This document shows positions 25,275-37,600 of a stretch of DNA of 64,000 nucleotides, in pieces (the stretch's first letter is position 1; every line of letters begins with the position of its first letter). Below the pieces are notes generated by a model that ran no database searches, was not told the origin of the DNA, and saw only the letters and a program-made list of their open reading frames with translations. The DNA is from Ricinus communis (lineage: Eukaryota > Streptophyta > Magnoliopsida > Malpighiales > Euphorbiaceae): positions 3,658,001 through 3,722,000 of the forward strand of contig NC_063257.1 of the NCBI RefSeq assembly GCF_019578655.1, given 5' to 3'. Made by a program: the position numbers and the translations under genes.

Positions 25275-27168
25275 TCACCTCGGATCACTACATCATCCGC
25301 GCTTTATGCTTGCTCTTGCAGAAGAGAAGAGGGACTCCAAGTGAGTAATTAAGAAAACCTGTAGATTTGGAGATAGGTTATGCAACACAAAAATCAGTTG
25401 CTCTTCCTTCCCTGAAACAGTAATTTGACGATTAAAATTCCAGTAATTGACAATAGAAAAAACAGCTGTGCTTACCGCTGGAAACAAGAACCGCTTGACG
25501 ATGTGGAGGCAAAAAAAGTCAAAATGGCCTCCCAATGGGTTGTGTTTTTTTATGGGCCGTCTTTGTATGGATTTATCTTATTCTCCTTTTACGGGTGTCC
25601 TTATGTAAATTTTGAATTTTAGGGTTTGAAAGCTTGTGCCTTCCATTGCGCATGAAGATTAGGAGAGGGAGGGGAGGACTGAATACGTTTAGACCCAAAT
25701 CATCTCTTCTTGGTCCATCCGGCAGAGGTTTAACTTCAATTTTTGTGATTAAATCTCAGTTTTTTTCTTTTTTATGACATGATGCACCTAATGACATTTG
25801 TTTAATGTTTCTGTTTTTTTTTTTTTCTTTTCTTGTGTGACTTATCTTGAACTCTGGAGCCGCACCCACCAGTTTATTTGTTTTATTTTTTTCGATTACT
25901 CTACTTTATTTCCATATTACTTTTGGGGCACAACCAATTTTCTTCGAGTCTCTGAACTAGAAGTTTCTCTGCCCCTTTATTAATCATTGAGCAAGCGTCA
26001 ATTTTCTCCTGAACTTGGGCTAAAGGCTCAAAGGCACTCAAATTTAACCTATTTCAATAAATAGGTTTAAATATTTAATTTTAATGCCAAATAAATTTTA
26101 AATTTAAATCTGATTTTACAAGTGTGTTACAAACTGATAAAAGAGCGTATAAGTTACTTCAAAAAAAGAAAAAGAGCGTATAACTAATACTTCAATAATC
26201 AGCATAATTAAAAACAAATTTATTTTACTTTCAACTTTTATTCTTTCATTTCCACCACCAACATACATTATCAGAAAACCCGTGGCACAACACTAGCACC
26301 ACCAGCGCCATCATACATCACCACAAAACCTATGGGCGCAACACCATGACCACTGTCCAAAAATAGCTGAAGCAACATTCCAAGGGGGTGGAGATGATGA
26401 CGCATATGCAAAATTACCATAATATCAGAGATGGGGTAGCTTGGGATCAACTTTGCCAAAGGATTTCTGCTGAAAATAAAAAGATTTTGTTAGTGGGTTT
26501 TACAAATTTGTTTGAGCCTAGATGTTAATTTGTTCAAAAGTCCTCTTTTTTTTTTTGTAATATGTGGCTACTAGGTCACCTTTTTGTTAAGAGTTTTTAA
26601 CGGATATCATATCAGTAGTAGTAAAAAGGTTTTGTAATACTCGAGTTAAATTTTAGGTTGTTTTGTGTTATGAATTGAAAATAGAGGGTGATTAGCTCCA
26701 AAATTTAGGGATAGTGAGAGTAATTCAGCCTGACAAAAAAAGAAAAAGGAGTCATCGTTTTAGCTAGTGGCAGGCAGTGAGTTGGACATCTTTTCCAGAG
26801 TAGTAATAAATGAGTGCAATAAACAAAGTAAAAATCAAGCCCAAAAGACGGACACAAACCTAAATTTGTCGTAAGTTGCTCTCACAGAGTTGTTCCATTA
26901 AAAGCTAATAAACTTAGAAGCAAACTGATATCGCAATACCCAATCTTCAACCGCTAGTCCACTGTCTATTATCTACTTTGATATAGACATACTCATAAAT
27001 CAAGGACATTCACATGCTTTGCATCTTACTGGAAAGGAAAGCAAAGAATTACAAACATGCAGAAGATGAAAATAAAGAAAGCAAATTGTCTTGTACTATT
27101 CAATGTAGTGGTGTATCAGATTCTTGCATTCCATGAGAAAGTTGAGAAGTCTGCAATTTGGATGATAG
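25275..27168. other. Intergenic region, no gene recognised
   Basis: Mixed AT-rich sequence. A somewhat GC-richer patch (about 26250-26460) has a short minus-strand open frame without a recognisable domain. The right end is the unoccupied flank of the retrotransposon insertion. Confidence 0.55.
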
Positions 27169-27696
27169 TGTCACAACCCGCCTCATCTTGGGCAAGGCAA
27201 GGCTTGTCCATGGGCAAAAATATGTTCAATATATGTCCAGTCGAATGCTACTGCCTAGCCCAAGTTGACTGCCCAAAGAAACCAAGGGAAGATCCTAGAA
27301 GTTTCTAGAGGATGCAAGGCTGTGTGCCAAGCCAAGGAGCTGCCTAGAAGCTTCCCTTGTTTGTACATAGAGTAGCTTCCAAAGGAAGCCTTGTACATAA
27401 GTAGCTTGTAGAAATTTCTAGATGGATTAATCTTTACCACATGTTGAGGAGGTGGGAAGCCTATATAAAGACCACCCCACATATACTTGTAAAGAAGGTT
27501 GAAAAACTTAATAAAGCTCTCCATATTTATAAAGCTCAAGTGCTCTATTCTACTCTAGCCCTACACCCTTGCTGCCTACTTTGCTCACCTAAAATCGCTC
27601 CCAACTCACATCTAGGCTTACTTAGTTCGACTTTATCAAGCAAGTTAACTAAGTGTCGCGCGACTTGGCTAACCTCTAAGCTGAAGTTTCGTGACA
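27169..27696 (+). repeat. 5' LTR
   Basis: Begins TGTCA and ends TGACA (5-bp inverted termini). A TATATAAA box is near 27462-27469 and AATAAA near 27510. The last ~100 bp are identical to the 3' LTR, while the first half carries most differences. Confidence 0.95.
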
Positions 27697-27698
27697 GG

Positions 27699-27710
27699 TG
27701 GTATCAAAGC
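27699..27710 (+). other. Primer-binding site, tRNA-iMet
   Basis: TGGTATCAAAGC, two bases after the LTR. It matches the usual complement of initiator methionine tRNA (TGGTATCAGAGC) except for one base. Confidence 0.85.
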
Positions 27711-27754
27711 AACGGTTTGAATCCTAGGTACCGCTGGTTGAAGTGATCCGAGTA

Positions 27755-28945
27755 ATGGCAAGCGATGAAGGAATTGTGGCTACTGCGGTGGAAGAGCAAC
27801 GCACTGAGCAGACCCACGGGCATGAGGAACAATGATCACAGCCTAGACACGGCAAATCCAAGGCTCCAGCATGCGAGCCTGTGGAGTCCAGAGTTGCTAG
27901 CTTTGAGAAAGATTTGGCTAGCGTGACTTCGACTATTGGCGAGCTTAGTGATCGGGTTGACTACCTCATCCATGAAAGTATGGAGATCACAAGGGCTGCC
28001 AAGGCCATGATCAAAGATCTTGGCAAAGCCTTTCGGGGAGAACTACGCTCCCTTAGGGAGGAGTTCGTCGACCAGCAAAAGACCCTACGAGATGAGCTGA
28101 AAAAGCTTCGTAGGGAGATGGATGCTCTTCGTCGAGGTAGTCCGCCCTCGACAAGCACTGCTGCCACTAATAGTTCCGCTGCTCCTCACGGACTAAAAGT
28201 CCCTAAGCCTGCCATGTACAATGGCACACGCAACGCCACTATAGTGGAAAACTTCTTATTTGGGCTTGAACAATACTACGATGCGATGAATGTCACGAAT
28301 GACTTCTCGAAGATTAGCAATGCTGCCATCTTCCTAAGGGATTCCGACCAACTATGGTGGAGAAGAAAACATTCCGAGAGGGAGAATGGGCTTTGCATTA
28401 TCAACACGTGGGATCGGTTCAAGACTGAACTCCGTAAGCAATTTGTGCATCACAACGCCAACGATGAGGTACGAAGCAGGCTGCGTAGGCTAAGGCAAAC
28501 AGGAAGCATTGCCGAGTATGTCAAGGAGTTCACGACTCTCATGCTAGAGATCTCAGACCTAACCGACGATCAACTCCTCTTTGATATTAAAGATGGGCTA
28601 AAGGATTGGGTCAAGATGGAGCTCGAAAGACACGGAGTGCAAACCCTTGACGAAGCGATTGTTGCGGTAGAAAACCTCAAGGACTACTCTACTCAAGACA
28701 AGGGCAAGAAACCTAGCTCTACTAAGAGTGGGGGAGCCCAAAAGAGGGACTTCAACAAAGGCAAGGAGAATGGCTACCAGAAGTCCTCTGGCGACAACTC
28801 AAAGCACAACAAAGGCTTGTCGCACAAAGAAAAACCTGTTGCCTCTAAGCCGCCCAAGCCTTGCTTCATTTGCGATGGTCCACACTAGGCGAGGGACTGC
28901 CCAAATCGAAAGGCGATGAATGCCATTGTGGCAGAATTCAACAAA
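27755..28945 (+). pseudogene. gag of the Ty3/gypsy element, broken
   Basis: The frame starts at ATG 27755 and is hit by a TGA at 27833, then open from 27881 to 28888. Seen: an N-terminal coiled-coil-like region, the retrotransposon gag domain (middle, with WWRRKHSERE and the RLRRLRQTGSIAEYVKEF helix), a Lys-rich basic linker, and a CCHC zinc knuckle (CFIC...H...C). The knuckle is cut by TAG at 28886-28888 immediately after its His; family members usually have Trp there, so a TGG to TAG change is likely. Packages element RNA in functional relatives. Confidence 0.85.
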
Positions 28946-31900
28946 GATAAATGCCAAGAAGAATCCCAAGCTGGCATGGGTTCTCTACAGCACTTAGGTG
29001 CGCTGTTAAAGCTCTTCTCTTGCTTAGTCTCCAAGGAGAGAGGCCTGCTTTATTGATGGCAAAGCTGCCTACCCCATGCTCGATACGGGTGCTACGCACA
29101 ACTTCATGGACATGCACGAGGCGAAGCGCCTAGGCCTGATGCTGTCCAAAGGAGTCGGCACGATTAAGGCTATCAATTCGAAGGCAAAGCCTGTGCATGG
29201 CATTGCGAAAAATGTGAAGGTGAAAGTTGGTGATTGGCAAGGTACGCTAGACTTTACTATTGTGCCTATGGATGATTTTAAAGCTGTCTTTGGTCTAGCA
29301 TTCTTCTACAAAGCCTATGCCATTTCGGTCCCTTCCATGAGCTCTCTAGTGATCCTCAACGCTTCCAAGCTTCGAGTGATTCCCTTGAAGAGCATGGCGA
29401 AATCCAAACCCGCTATGATTTCTGCCTTACAATTCAATCGGAGTCTCAAGAACGGGGAGTGTTATGTCGCAACCATGAAGGAGCTCAACGATGAGGACAG
29501 TGTTGAGCAGTCTGTCCCGACTTTGCCACCATCCATCAAAGCAGTCCTTGACGAATACAAGGACGTGAGTCCACCGAAGCTGCCGCAAAAGTTGCCACCA
29601 AAGCGAGATGTGGATCACCACATTGAGCTTTAGCCTGGTGCGAAACCTCCTGCCATGGCACCCTACCGCATGGCACCTCCGGAGCTGGCTGAGTTGAGGA
29701 AACAACTCCAAGATCTACTTGATTCGGGCTACATCCAGCCATCTAAGGTCCCATATGGTGCGCCAATCCTCTTTCAAAAGAAGAAGGATGGTTCGCTACG
29801 GATGTGCATAGATTATCGGGCTCTAAACAAAATCACCATCAAGAATAAGTATCCAATCCCCTTGATTGCCTACTTGTTCGATCAATTGGGGAAGGCTCGA
29901 TACTTCTCAAAGCTAGATTTGCGGTCTAGTTACTACCAAGTCCGCATCGCACTTGGTGATGTGCCGAAAATAGCATGTGTGATGCGATATGGAGCTTTTG
30001 AGTTCTTGGTCATGCCTTTCGGCCTCACTAATGCCCCTACCACCTTCTGCACGTTCATGAACAAGGTACTCCATCCCTTTCTTGATAAGTTTGTGGTTGT
30101 TTATTTGGACGACATTGTTGTGTACAACAACAGTCTTAAGGAGCATGTGCAACACCTCAAACAAGTCTTCCAAGTACTCCGCGAACACGAGATGTACATG
30201 AAGCGCGAGAAATGCTCATTCGCGAAAGAAGAAGTGGAGTTCCTTAGCCATCGAATCAAGGATGGCAAGTTGATGATGGATCCAGCAAAAGTCAAAGCCA
30301 TCTAAGAATGGCAACCTCCTTCCAAAGTGCCCAAATTGCGATCTTTTCTTGGGCTGGTGAACTATTATCGGCGATTCGTCAAAGGCTATTCTGCCATCGC
30401 TGCTCCATTGACGGAACTACTCAAGAAGAATAAGGCATGGAGTTGGGGTGAGGAATGCCAAGCTGCATTCGAAGCCTTGAAGGATGCCGTGTCAATGGAG
30501 CCTGTCATGATGCTGCCCGATTATGGAAAACTATTTGAGGTGCACACGGATGCCTCAGACTATGCCATTAGAGGCGTCCTCATGCAAGATAGGCACCCTA
30601 TTACCTATGAAAGTCGCAAGCTCAATGAAACGGAAAGGCGGTATACTGTCCAAGAGAAGAAAATGTCTGTCATCGTCCATTTCTTGCGCACATGGAGACA
30701 TTACTTGCTCGGCAGCAAGTTCACAATTTCAACGGACAATGTGGCTACAAACTATTTTCAAACTCAAAAGAAGTTGAGTCCTAAGCAAGCACGCTGGCAA
30801 GATTTCTTGGCCGAATTCAACTACAAGCTTGAATATAAGCCAGGCAAAGCCAACGTTGTCGCTGATGCACTGAGTAGAAAGGCAGAGATGGCTTCCATTG
30901 CTGCTAGCACGTCGAAGAATGACTTCCTTGGCCGCGTTAAGAAAGGAATGCAACAAGACACTTTGTCCAAGAGCATCATCAAGCTGGCAATCGAGGGAAA
31001 AACTCGATGATTTTAGGAGAAAGATGGCATTCTCCTCACTGTTGGCAATCGAGTCTATGTGCCGAAGTGGAGAAATCTGCAGAGAGAAATTCTAAAGGAG
31101 TACCATGACTCCTTGTGGACTGGACACCCCGGCATGACTCGTACACTTGCGTTAGTCCAGCAAAAGTACTACTGGCCGCAACTCATGGACGATGTGGAGG
31201 CCTATGTTCGGACCTGCCTTGTATGCCAACAAGACAAGGTGGAATAACAGCAGCCTGCTTGCCTACTTGGACCTCTTCCCGTCGCTGAAAGGCCGTGGGA
31301 GAGTGTCTCAATAGACTTCATTGTGGCCCTGCCAAAATCCGAAGGGTTCAGAAGTATCATGGTTGTTATGGATAGATTTAGCAAATATACTACTTTTATC
31401 CCTGCCCCGGCGGACTGCAAGGCAGATGAGGTAGCTCGTCTCTTCTTCAAGAATATTGTGAATCTGTAGGGCTTACCGAAGAGTATAATCAGTGATAGAG
31501 ACCCTCGATTCACCGGCAAGTTTTGGCGAGAGTTGTTCAAGTTGCTGAGCACACATTTCAACTTCTCCATAAGCTTTCATCCACAAAGCGACAGCCAAAC
31601 GAAAAGGATTAATGCCTTGCTGGAACTCTACCTAAGGCACTATATTAGTGCTCACTAGTGAGATTGGGCAAAACTGCTTGACGTAGCCTAATTCTCGTAC
31701 AACCTCCAACGAAGCGAGTCCACGGTAAGAGTCCCTTCGAAGTCATTATGGGACAGCAGCCATTGATGCCAAATGCCATTGCTGCTAGCTATGGAGGAAT
31801 CAACTCTTCTGCCTACAAATTTGCGAGAGAATGGCACGAAGAGGCAGACATCACAAGGGCATGCCTCGACAAAGCAGCAAAGCGCATGAAGAAGTGGGCT

Positions 31901-32390
31901 GACGTGAAGAGACGCCTCAAGAATAACAGGGCTGGAGACTTGGTGATGGTGAAGCTGCTGCCTAATTAGTTCAAGTTCCTCCGCAAAGTACATAAAGGCT
32001 TGGTAAGGAGATATGAAGGCTCATTCCCAATTGTGAAACGTGTTAGTGCTGCTGCCTACCAGCTCCAACTGCCCTCGAGATTAAAAATCCATAATGTCTT
32101 CCATATGTGTATGCTTAAACCATACCAGGAAGACAAGGAAGACCCCAGCCGTGGTGAATCTAGAAGAGCTCCAACAGCCGTTGTCACCGAGTTCGACAAG
32201 GAAATCGAATGCATCCTTGAGGATAGAGTGATAAGAAGAAGAGGAGTTCCCAACTACACCGAATACTTGGTGAAGTGGAAAAATCTGCCTGACACCGAGG
32301 TTACGTAGGAACATGAAGATTTGCTATGACAATTCCCCGAGCATATCCAAAATTATAAAGCTCAAGGCACGACGAGGACGTTGCGAGATT
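28946..32390 (+). pseudogene. pol of the Ty3/gypsy element with chromodomain, broken
   Basis: Domains in order: aspartic protease with LDTGATHNF (about 29076-29105), reverse transcriptase (29650-30200, with YLDD active site near 30101), RNase H (30530-30870, TDAS motif), integrase HHCC finger (31090-31235), integrase core (31300-31660, Asp in SIDF and in SDRDPRF) and C-terminal chromodomain (about 32195-32330). Stops cut it at 29631 (TAG), 30303 (TAA), 31008 (TGA), 31245 (TAA), 31468 (TAG), a cluster near 31657-31690, 31966 (TAG) and in the chromodomain. The integrase catalytic Glu position is Lys (AAA at 31602-31604). Protein products would be non-functional. Confidence 0.88.
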
Positions 32391-32391
32391 G

Positions 32392-32403
32392 AGTGGGGGA
32401 GGG
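32392..32403 (+). other. Polypurine tract
   Basis: AGTGGGGGAGGG directly before the 3' LTR; the plus-strand primer site in LTR elements. Confidence 0.85.
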
Positions 32404-32929
32404 TGTCACAGCCCACCTCATCTTAGGCGAGGCAAGGCTTGTCCATGGGCAGAAATATGCCCAATATATGTCCAGCCCAATGCTGCTGCCTAGCCCAAGT
32501 TGGCTGCCCAAAGAAACCAAGGGAAGATCCTAGAAGTTGCTAGAGGATGCAAGGCTGTGTGCCAAGCCAAGGAGCTACCTAGAAGCTTCCCTTGTTTGTA
32601 CATAGAGTAGCTTTCAAAGGAAGCCTTGTACATAAGTAGCTTGTAGAAATTTCTAGATGGATTAATCTTGACCACATGTTGAGAATGTGGGAAGCCTATA
32701 TAAAGGCTACCCCACATACTTGTAAAGAAGGTTGGAAAACTTAATAAAGCTCTCCATATTTACAAAGCTCAAGTGCTCTATTCTACTCTAGCTCTACACC
32801 CTTGTTGCCTACTTTGCTCACCTAAAATCGCTCCCAACTCACATCTAGGCTTACTTAGTTCGACTTTATCAAGCAAGTTAACTAAGTGTCGCGCGACTTG
32901 GCTAACCTCTAAGCTGAAGTTTCGTGACA
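32404..32929 (+). repeat. 3' LTR
   Basis: 526 bp, begins TGTCA and ends TGACA; a near copy of 27169-27696. Confidence 0.95.
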
Positions 32930-33213
32930 ATAGGCAGTCGATATGAAATGTGAACCTGCTAAATTAGAAGATGCTATTAACTTATGAACTTAAGAGCTTA
33001 AGTCTTAAAATGAATATAGTTATACAATATAACGTTGTGATTCCGATATAATGATCTTATTAATCTAGTCAATCAAAACTTAAGATATTGGTACAATCTG
33101 ATTCTACTTGACCAAACATCAAGATTTTCAGGAAAATGTCATAGTAGTGTTATTGATTATCATATATTGATATAAGTACTTAATAAGTATGCCATTTACT
33201 CATATGATGTATA

Positions 33214-35431
33214 TTATAAGGGCGAGAGAATGTCTATTGTGGCTTGGCGAGGTTTACAAAGAGCCTCCAAGGGAAAAGCTTCGGGCAAGGAAATTGTTAT
33301 TCCTTCTTCCATGTTTATCTCCTAGTTACCAATCTTGTCCCATTCAAAGACCTGAATCAAGGCACCCAGCGTCAACTCTATTAATCGTCTCGTTAGAACA
33401 GCACTAGGACAAGCCCGCCTTCCAACACCAAATGGAATTAGCTTATACCCATCACTCTTTTCACCTTCAAATCTCTCTGGCATGAATTTGGTTGGCTCCA
33501 CCCATAGCTTAGGATCCCGATGTCAAGCAACATTGTACCTTGCGGTACATCAAAACCATAAATAGAAGAGTCACTAGAAGATTCATGCGGCAGTAAAAGA
33601 GGAAGTGTTGGATATAGTCGAAATGTCTCGTTTTGCAAGTAATTCAATTTTGATAGCTTTGCTTCATCCAATAGATGGTCTAGTCTAACGTTAGTGGCTA
33701 TCTCTTCCGCAACCTTTCTCATTTTATCCGGATGGTTAAGGAGTAGTGACATTGCCCATTCCATCGTAGTTGATGAAGTTTCGGTTCCACCAATCAGCAT
33801 AGTCTGTATATATGTTTGATAATTCAGAAAATTCTGGGAAATATTGAAGACTCGAAGTTTAAATAATTAGGAATTCTAACATATAAAAAGGCGTTGTATA
33901 AGGATAATTATATTCTCATTTCTGTTGCTGCTAATTTGTGTAAATAGGCTAAAACTTACTCAAGGTTTTAATACATGTATGTGTTTTCAGGCACATCTAT
34001 TTGACGGCTAATTTCACCGATTATGTATGGATGTATATAATTAGTTGACAAAATTTTAAAAACAAACACACTGAAATCTGAAATTATTAACAGGACTAAA
34101 AAAATATAAGATATGTTGCTTGTAATTACCAGTATAACAGCTTTAATATTCACATTAGTGTAGATTTCTCGTTCTCTCTCCTGCAACGACAACATAACAT
34201 CAACGTCTTCCTTTTATTTATTTTACCTGCACTGGATTCATACGAGGAAAAGTCACTACTTCTCATTTCCCTATGCTCGTTAACAAGGTACTGCAAGAAA
34301 GTGTCCATTTTCTTCATCAGTCTTCACATCCTCTTCTCAACGCCTTGAAAATCAATCCACTGTAGAACTGGGAAAAGATCATTCAAATTCGTTGTCCCAT
34401 GTATCTCTGCAAATTCTCGCATAAGGTCCCGAAACTGGCTTGCTTCTTTATCCACTGCATCCTTTCCGTAGTACCTTTTTCCTGTGACCATCCTCATCAT
34501 GACATTAAAGGCGAGGTCCAAGAACTTTGAAGACAGCTTCACTCTCACTTGTTTTTCACTTGAATCTTGGAATTATTGTTTTAGCACTAACTGAACTTCC
34601 TCTTAGCGAATACTAGTGAACATGGCAAGACGAGCTATGGAAAAAAGCTCTAAAGTAGCAAGGTGCCTTAAGTTTCACCATTGATCACCATAAAAGGATA
34701 AACCAGGTAAATTGCTCAGCTGGTACCAAACCTTAGGACTGTATATCAATTTGATACAAAGATTTTAATTCAAATTAAAATAGTACCAAAAGTATAAAAA
34801 AGTATATCAGTTTAGTCCAAATGTCCAATTTTCGATAATGGATGGTGACGTGGCAAGCTGAGGAGACAAAGTTAATTGACGTGGCACACAATGAGGGAGC
34901 GAAACAACCGGAATATACCTCCTCAGCTTACCACGTCACTATCCGTTATCGGAAATTGGACATTTGGACTAAGTTGATATGTTTTTCTATACTTTTGGTA
35001 CCATTTTGATTCAAATTAAAATTTTGGTATCAAATTGATATACAGTCCTAAAGTTTAGTACCAGCTAGGCAATTTACTCAGATAACCCTATTGTCCTCTA
35101 GTTGTAATTAAGGTGTTTTCCAACAAGCAATCAAGGGCGGTTTGTAAAGATAATATCATTTTTCATAAAGCACTCCTCAACCGCAGCTGATGATGAGACT
35201 AGTACAGCCTTACGTGTACCAAATTGGAGAAGTAACACATATCCATATTTAGCAGAAAGTTGACCAAGACTTCTACGAACTGGTTCTTTTAGTAAATGGA
35301 GATGCCTATTATTGGAAGAGAAAGTGGACTGGGAGGGTAATTCTTGCTCTTTATGCACTTTCCTAATATAAACTTTAAGAGTAAAATTAGGATGAATAGG
35401 AGGAGCAAGCTTAACCAGTTAGCTGCTTCCA
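33214..35431 (-). pseudogene. Cytochrome P450, CYP81-like pseudogene (copy C)
   Basis: Same two-exon plan as gene B, its closest relative here. Exon 1 runs from ATG 35431 to about 34131 (donor GTAATT) and exon 2 from about 33800 to 33214. Damage seen: stops in the NRP-x region (TGA), after NYN (TAG) and in the C-helix (W-stop-NLR). A 375-bp transposon sits inside exon 1 (34705-35079). There is a frameshift near 34220, loss of three residues just before ExxR (YLQNETFR), a larger deletion with frameshift after the TMLL segment, and a changed heme loop ([12 protein letters not shown], in place of CPGAG). The I-helix reads GGTETS and the Cys ligand codon survives. A second Mutator-like element sits 83 bp upstream of the ATG. 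It cannot make a working enzyme. Confidence 0.92.
34705..35079. mobile_element. 375-bp Mutator-like MITE inside P450 pseudogene exon 1
   Basis: A fold-back element whose arms extend over most of its length. The left end reads GTAAATTGCTCAGCTGGTAC; the right end, on the minus strand, reads GTAAATTGCCTAGCTGGTAC. Both arms continue through CTGTATATCAATTTGATAC and onward to a GGACATTTGGACT-like stretch near the centre. The flanks are GGATAAACC (34696-34704) and AGATAACCC (35080-35088), a 9-bp duplication with two differences. Removing the element rejoins the P450 frame around the GLS-YGD residues, which confirms the insertion point. It has no coding capacity. Confidence 0.85.
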
Positions 35432-35504
35432 TTTTGACCTGATTTGGGTTTTGCAAACAGAGAGATATGGCTATGGCTGGTGGCTTTGGCTTTGTTCAAA
35501 GGAG

Positions 35505-35513
35505 ATCTTAGTT
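35505..35513 (+). repeat. 9-bp target-site duplication, left copy
   Basis: ATCTTAGTT, matching ATATTAGTT at 36431-36439 at 8 of 9 positions. Confidence 0.8.
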
Positions 35514-36430
35514 GGGGTTAAATGCGCCGCTGGTACCAAACCTTTGCACTTTTTTCCAAATGGTATCAAACCTTCAATTTGTTTCTTTTTGGTACCACTT
35601 TTATTATTTCTGTATCTTCCGCCAGTATCAATGAGGAATCCGACACTTATTTGCTGATGTGGCTGCCGGATTTATGAAGAATAACACACCACTTGCCACA
35701 TCTGTTGCTGACTCATTTACTCTCTCCTTCCTTTCCTTCAATCCTCCCCTCCTTCTTTTTTTGTCTTCCCTTTCTCTTTCCTTGTCTCTCTCCTCTCTTT
35801 CCTCCTCTCTCTTTCTTTCTCTCTTCTCCCTTCTCAATCATACCCGAAATACTTTTTCAACTTCAAGAATAATTATAATAATTACAACCAATCCATTTTC
35901 TCTATCTCTTCAATTTTATTATCCCAACACAAGCTTCTACTTTCTAAATCACTCCTCCTTGCTGTGGTTTTTCTATTAAGATTTCAAGCTCTTCGCTTTT
36001 GCGACACTGATGCTATGATTCTTGCTGAACTTCTGGATTTTTGTTGCTTTTTATTGGGTTGTCTTTTTTATCAATTAGTTGGGATCAGATTGATTGTTTT
36101 CCATTTTCGACGTCTTTTATTGATAAATATGGATTTACTCTGTTTCTTAGAGAGAAATGCGTTAGGATTTGGTCCATGTTGTTGCCTTTTTCATCTGGGT
36201 TTTTGTTGCTGAGTTGGATAATTGTTTGTTGAGTCAGCAACAGATGTGGCAAATGGTGTGTTATTCTTTATAAATCCGGCAGCCACATCAGCAAATAAGT
36301 GACGGATTCCTCATTAGTACTGGCGGAAGATACAAAAATAATAGGAGTGGTACCCAAAAGAAACAAATTGAAGGTTTGGTACCATTTGAAAAAAAATACA
36401 AAAATTTGGTACCAGCGGCGCATTAAGCCC
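35514..36430. mobile_element. Non-autonomous Mutator-like element (917 bp), candidate Pack-MULE
   Basis: Two ~201-bp inverted arms (35514-35714 and 36230-36430), about 90% or more identical by eye, both opening with TTAAATGCGCCGC or TTAATGCGCCGC and then GCTGGTACCAAA. They enclose a 515-bp core. A 9-bp direct repeat with one mismatch flanks it. The core is not transposase. It begins with a long pyrimidine-rich tract (about 35725-35830) and continues with sequence that looks like a plant 5' leader, short exon and leader intron, as in elements that have copied a host gene fragment. The source is unknown. The open frames inside (35659-35979, 35964-36232) span the core and an arm and are not genes. 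Its ends share a 16-base block with the element at 34705-35079, so the two are related. Confidence 0.82.
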
Positions 36431-36439
36431 ATATTAGTT
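36431..36439 (+). repeat. 9-bp target-site duplication, right copy
   Basis: ATATTAGTT; see 35505-35513. Confidence 0.8.
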
Positions 36440-37168
36440 GATTGTTTTTCAACTAAATGGAATTCATGAACTTCAAGCAGTAAATTGCAGTTAATTGTCT
36501 AGAAGGAGACTATAGTTATACTTTATTTCATTTTGAATATTAAATTATATCATTTTGACACTCAAACTTTTATTATAATATCATCAAGAGAGATGAATTT
36601 AGGTAATCTAAAAGTTATATAGCAGCCATTTAAAATCCAATTCATTTAAATTACAGATTCCACTAATTCTAATCATTTTTCTCTCAAAATCTTACCTCTA
36701 GTTTTAATTCTAAAAATTATATTTATTCCTTACAAACAAAATGTAATTTTTAAGGTTAGGGTTAAAGGAAGAATTTTATAAGTAGAAAATGACTATAACT
36801 AATGAAACTTATGATTTAAAATGAATTTGATATTAAATGGTTATTATATAGTCTTTTAATTGTCATATAAATAATAAATTGGCTAAATTTAACTTTCAAT
36901 AATATCCTCATGAAACTATAATTAAAATTTAGAAACTAAAATAATTCAAATTAAAATTTTAGTATTAAAAATAAAATAGAATGGAAGTTTATTCATTATC
37001 AAGACCAAAACTCTAATTAGAATTTTTCAAGAGTTAGCCGGATATTATGAGATTTGTTTTTTTTTATGGAGATTAAAAGATGCGACTTTTGGATGATGGA
37101 CTTGTGAAGGAGATTAAATAGTCTAGTAGACTCTCTTTTATTTATTCTTTTTGGAATGAGGTATCGAT
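36440..37168. other. AT-rich intergenic region
   Basis: No gene or clear repeat seen. Confidence 0.6.
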
Positions 37169-37242
37169 GACCGCATAGCGCAGTGGATTAGCGCGTTTGA
37201 CTTCGGATCAAAAGGTCGTGGGTTCGACTCCCACTGTGGTCG
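37169..37242 (+). tRNA. tRNA-Arg (anticodon UCG)
   Basis: A 74-nt cloverleaf: acceptor GACCGCA pairs with TGTGGTC (one G-T), with discriminator G42 (37242) and no encoded CCA. The anticodon loop CTTCGGA gives TCG, reading CGA codons. The anticodon stem is TTTGA/TCAAA, fully paired. The A box covers the D-arm (TAGCGCAGTGG) and the B box is GGTTCGACTCC. A T4 run at 37247-37250 is a minimal Pol III stop. There is no intron. It lies alone between P450 relics and should be transcribed independently. Confidence 0.95.
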
Positions 37243-37246
37243 GATA

Positions 37247-37250
37247 TTTT
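37247..37250 (+). terminator. Pol III T-run terminator of tRNA-Arg
   Basis: TTTT five bases after the tRNA end. Confidence 0.6.
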
Positions 37251-37424
37251 ACCAATTAAAATACAATTTTCTTTCGTTCTTCTTTTTCCTATGCTATGTG
37301 AATTTGTCCCTCTTTCTCACCCCGGAAAAAGAATTTCAAAATAATTGTTTGCTCAGGAGTCAAATTTCTGCAGTACGGATGGTTGGATTTCTTATAAATG
37401 AGAAAATTTCAAAGTAATAGTACG

Positions 37425-37600
37425 ATGACGAAGGTTGCGCCAATGGCGACCATAGGGAACCGTCCCTGTTCCAGTAAAATTGTAATCTAGAGGGGAGAAG
37501 AGAACGAGTGGCAATCATACTGGTAAAGCATTCTGCGATGATCGAAGGAGCGGAGACTGCAAGAACTTGACGTGATATTCAACGAGTCCTAACCTTTATT
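37425..37600 (-). pseudogene. CYP81-like P450 relic, exon 1 fragment
   Basis: The minus strand reads VLAVSAPSIIAECFT, then after a frame change VPYGRHWRNLRH. These correspond to the VLVISSPSAIEECFT and SYGDHWRNLRR regions of gene B. Flanking exon sequence is not recognisable. It is the remains of another array member between tRNA-Arg and gene E. Confidence 0.75.

Larger units (their letters stand above)
27169..32929 (+). mobile_element. Ty3/gypsy LTR retrotransposon, chromovirus type, defective
   Basis: Complete 5,761-bp element: 5' LTR, primer-binding site, gag, pol (protease, reverse transcriptase, RNase H, integrase), C-terminal chromodomain, polypurine tract and 3' LTR. It is flanked by a 4-bp repeat ATAG (27165-27168 and 32930-32933). 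The pol order with integrase last, plus a chromodomain, places it among the chromoviruses; the clade was not resolved. Many in-frame stops break every coding region, so it cannot move on its own. A hand count gives about 23 substitutions and one 2-bp gap between the 528- and 526-bp LTRs (roughly 4%), mostly transitions, which suggests insertion a few million years ago at usual plant rates. It lies between P450 gene B and pseudogene C. Confidence 0.95.
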